A DNA stretch of 40,406 nt. It comes from Dicyema japonicum. Its lineage: Eukaryota; Dicyemida; Rhombozoa; Dicyemidae. A program made the position numbers and the translations under genes. The stretch's first letter is position 1. Each line of letters begins with the position of its first letter. Shown one piece after another: positions 40,310-40,406 of this stretch. Under the pieces are notes generated by a model. That model did not search any database, had not been told where the DNA came from, and was given only the letters and a program-made list of their open reading frames with translations. The stretch is from positions 252,638 through 293,043 of the forward strand of contig RDEW01000018.1 in the NCBI GenBank assembly GCA_011109175.1. Direction: 5' to 3'.

Positions 40310-40406
40310 ATCGACACTTACGAAACCCTTTCACGGACGACCTAGATCGACACTTCCGACTGCCTTAAACAAAGACCTAAATCGTGTGAGAAAAAATCTA
40401 AAGACG
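40310..40406 (+). mobile_element. LINE-A C terminus, running off the window
   Basis: FHGRPRSTLPTALNKDLNRV then RKNLKT matches RGRPRTALPIVLQKDLVNIK RNLKT of the 11.7-kb copy. Probably the continuation of the fragment at 39243-39850 after an insertion of about 460 bp. Confidence 0.75.

Overview
This is an animal nuclear scaffold. The best clue is the gene structure. Three conserved genes can be spliced by eye, and 25 of their 26 inferred introns are only 21-25 nt long (many exactly 22). The genes are metazoan in type: a mitochondrial aspartyl-tRNA synthetase, a LRRFIP/Flightless-I-interacting coiled-coil protein and a class-B bHLH factor. Introns of this size in an animal point to a dicyemid mesozoan (Dicyema-like). 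That assignment is an inference from intron size and gene content; the sequence does not prove it.

Layout. 1-13.9 kb is a graveyard of retroelements and DNA transposons: four kinds of LINE (here called A-D), a tRNA-derived SINE, a hAT remnant, and a MULE element that sits inside a LINE with terminal inverted repeats and a 9-bp target duplication. 13.9-15.75 kb is AT-rich with one possible small gene. 15.75-19.2 kb is the conserved core: a LRRFIP-like gene (minus, 9 exons) and DARS2 (plus, 16 exons), head to head across 60 bp. 19.2-33.1 kb is repeats again: LINE-B in both orientations, two SINEs, a 64-bp satellite of 11 units and a LINE endonuclease domain. 33.17-33.78 kb is a 4-exon bHLH gene. 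Just after it is a single N at 34065 flanked by the same ~315 bp on both sides, probably an unresolved contig join. 34-40.4 kb holds more LINE-A and LINE-B pieces, four two-copy tandem duplications, a deletion derivative of a pogo/Tigger transposon and a 112-bp hAT MITE with an 8-bp target duplication.

How the parts relate. LINE-B carries a reverse transcriptase and a C-terminal CCHC plus restriction-like (RPD...D) endonuclease, and has more than a dozen mostly 3'-end copies. LINE-A and the SINE share a 3' tail, which suggests that LINE-A machinery moved the SINE. LINE-C has its own recurring 3' tail. Almost all transposon reading frames are broken. The three cellular genes read intact once the tiny introns are removed. 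Family names A-D are local labels only.
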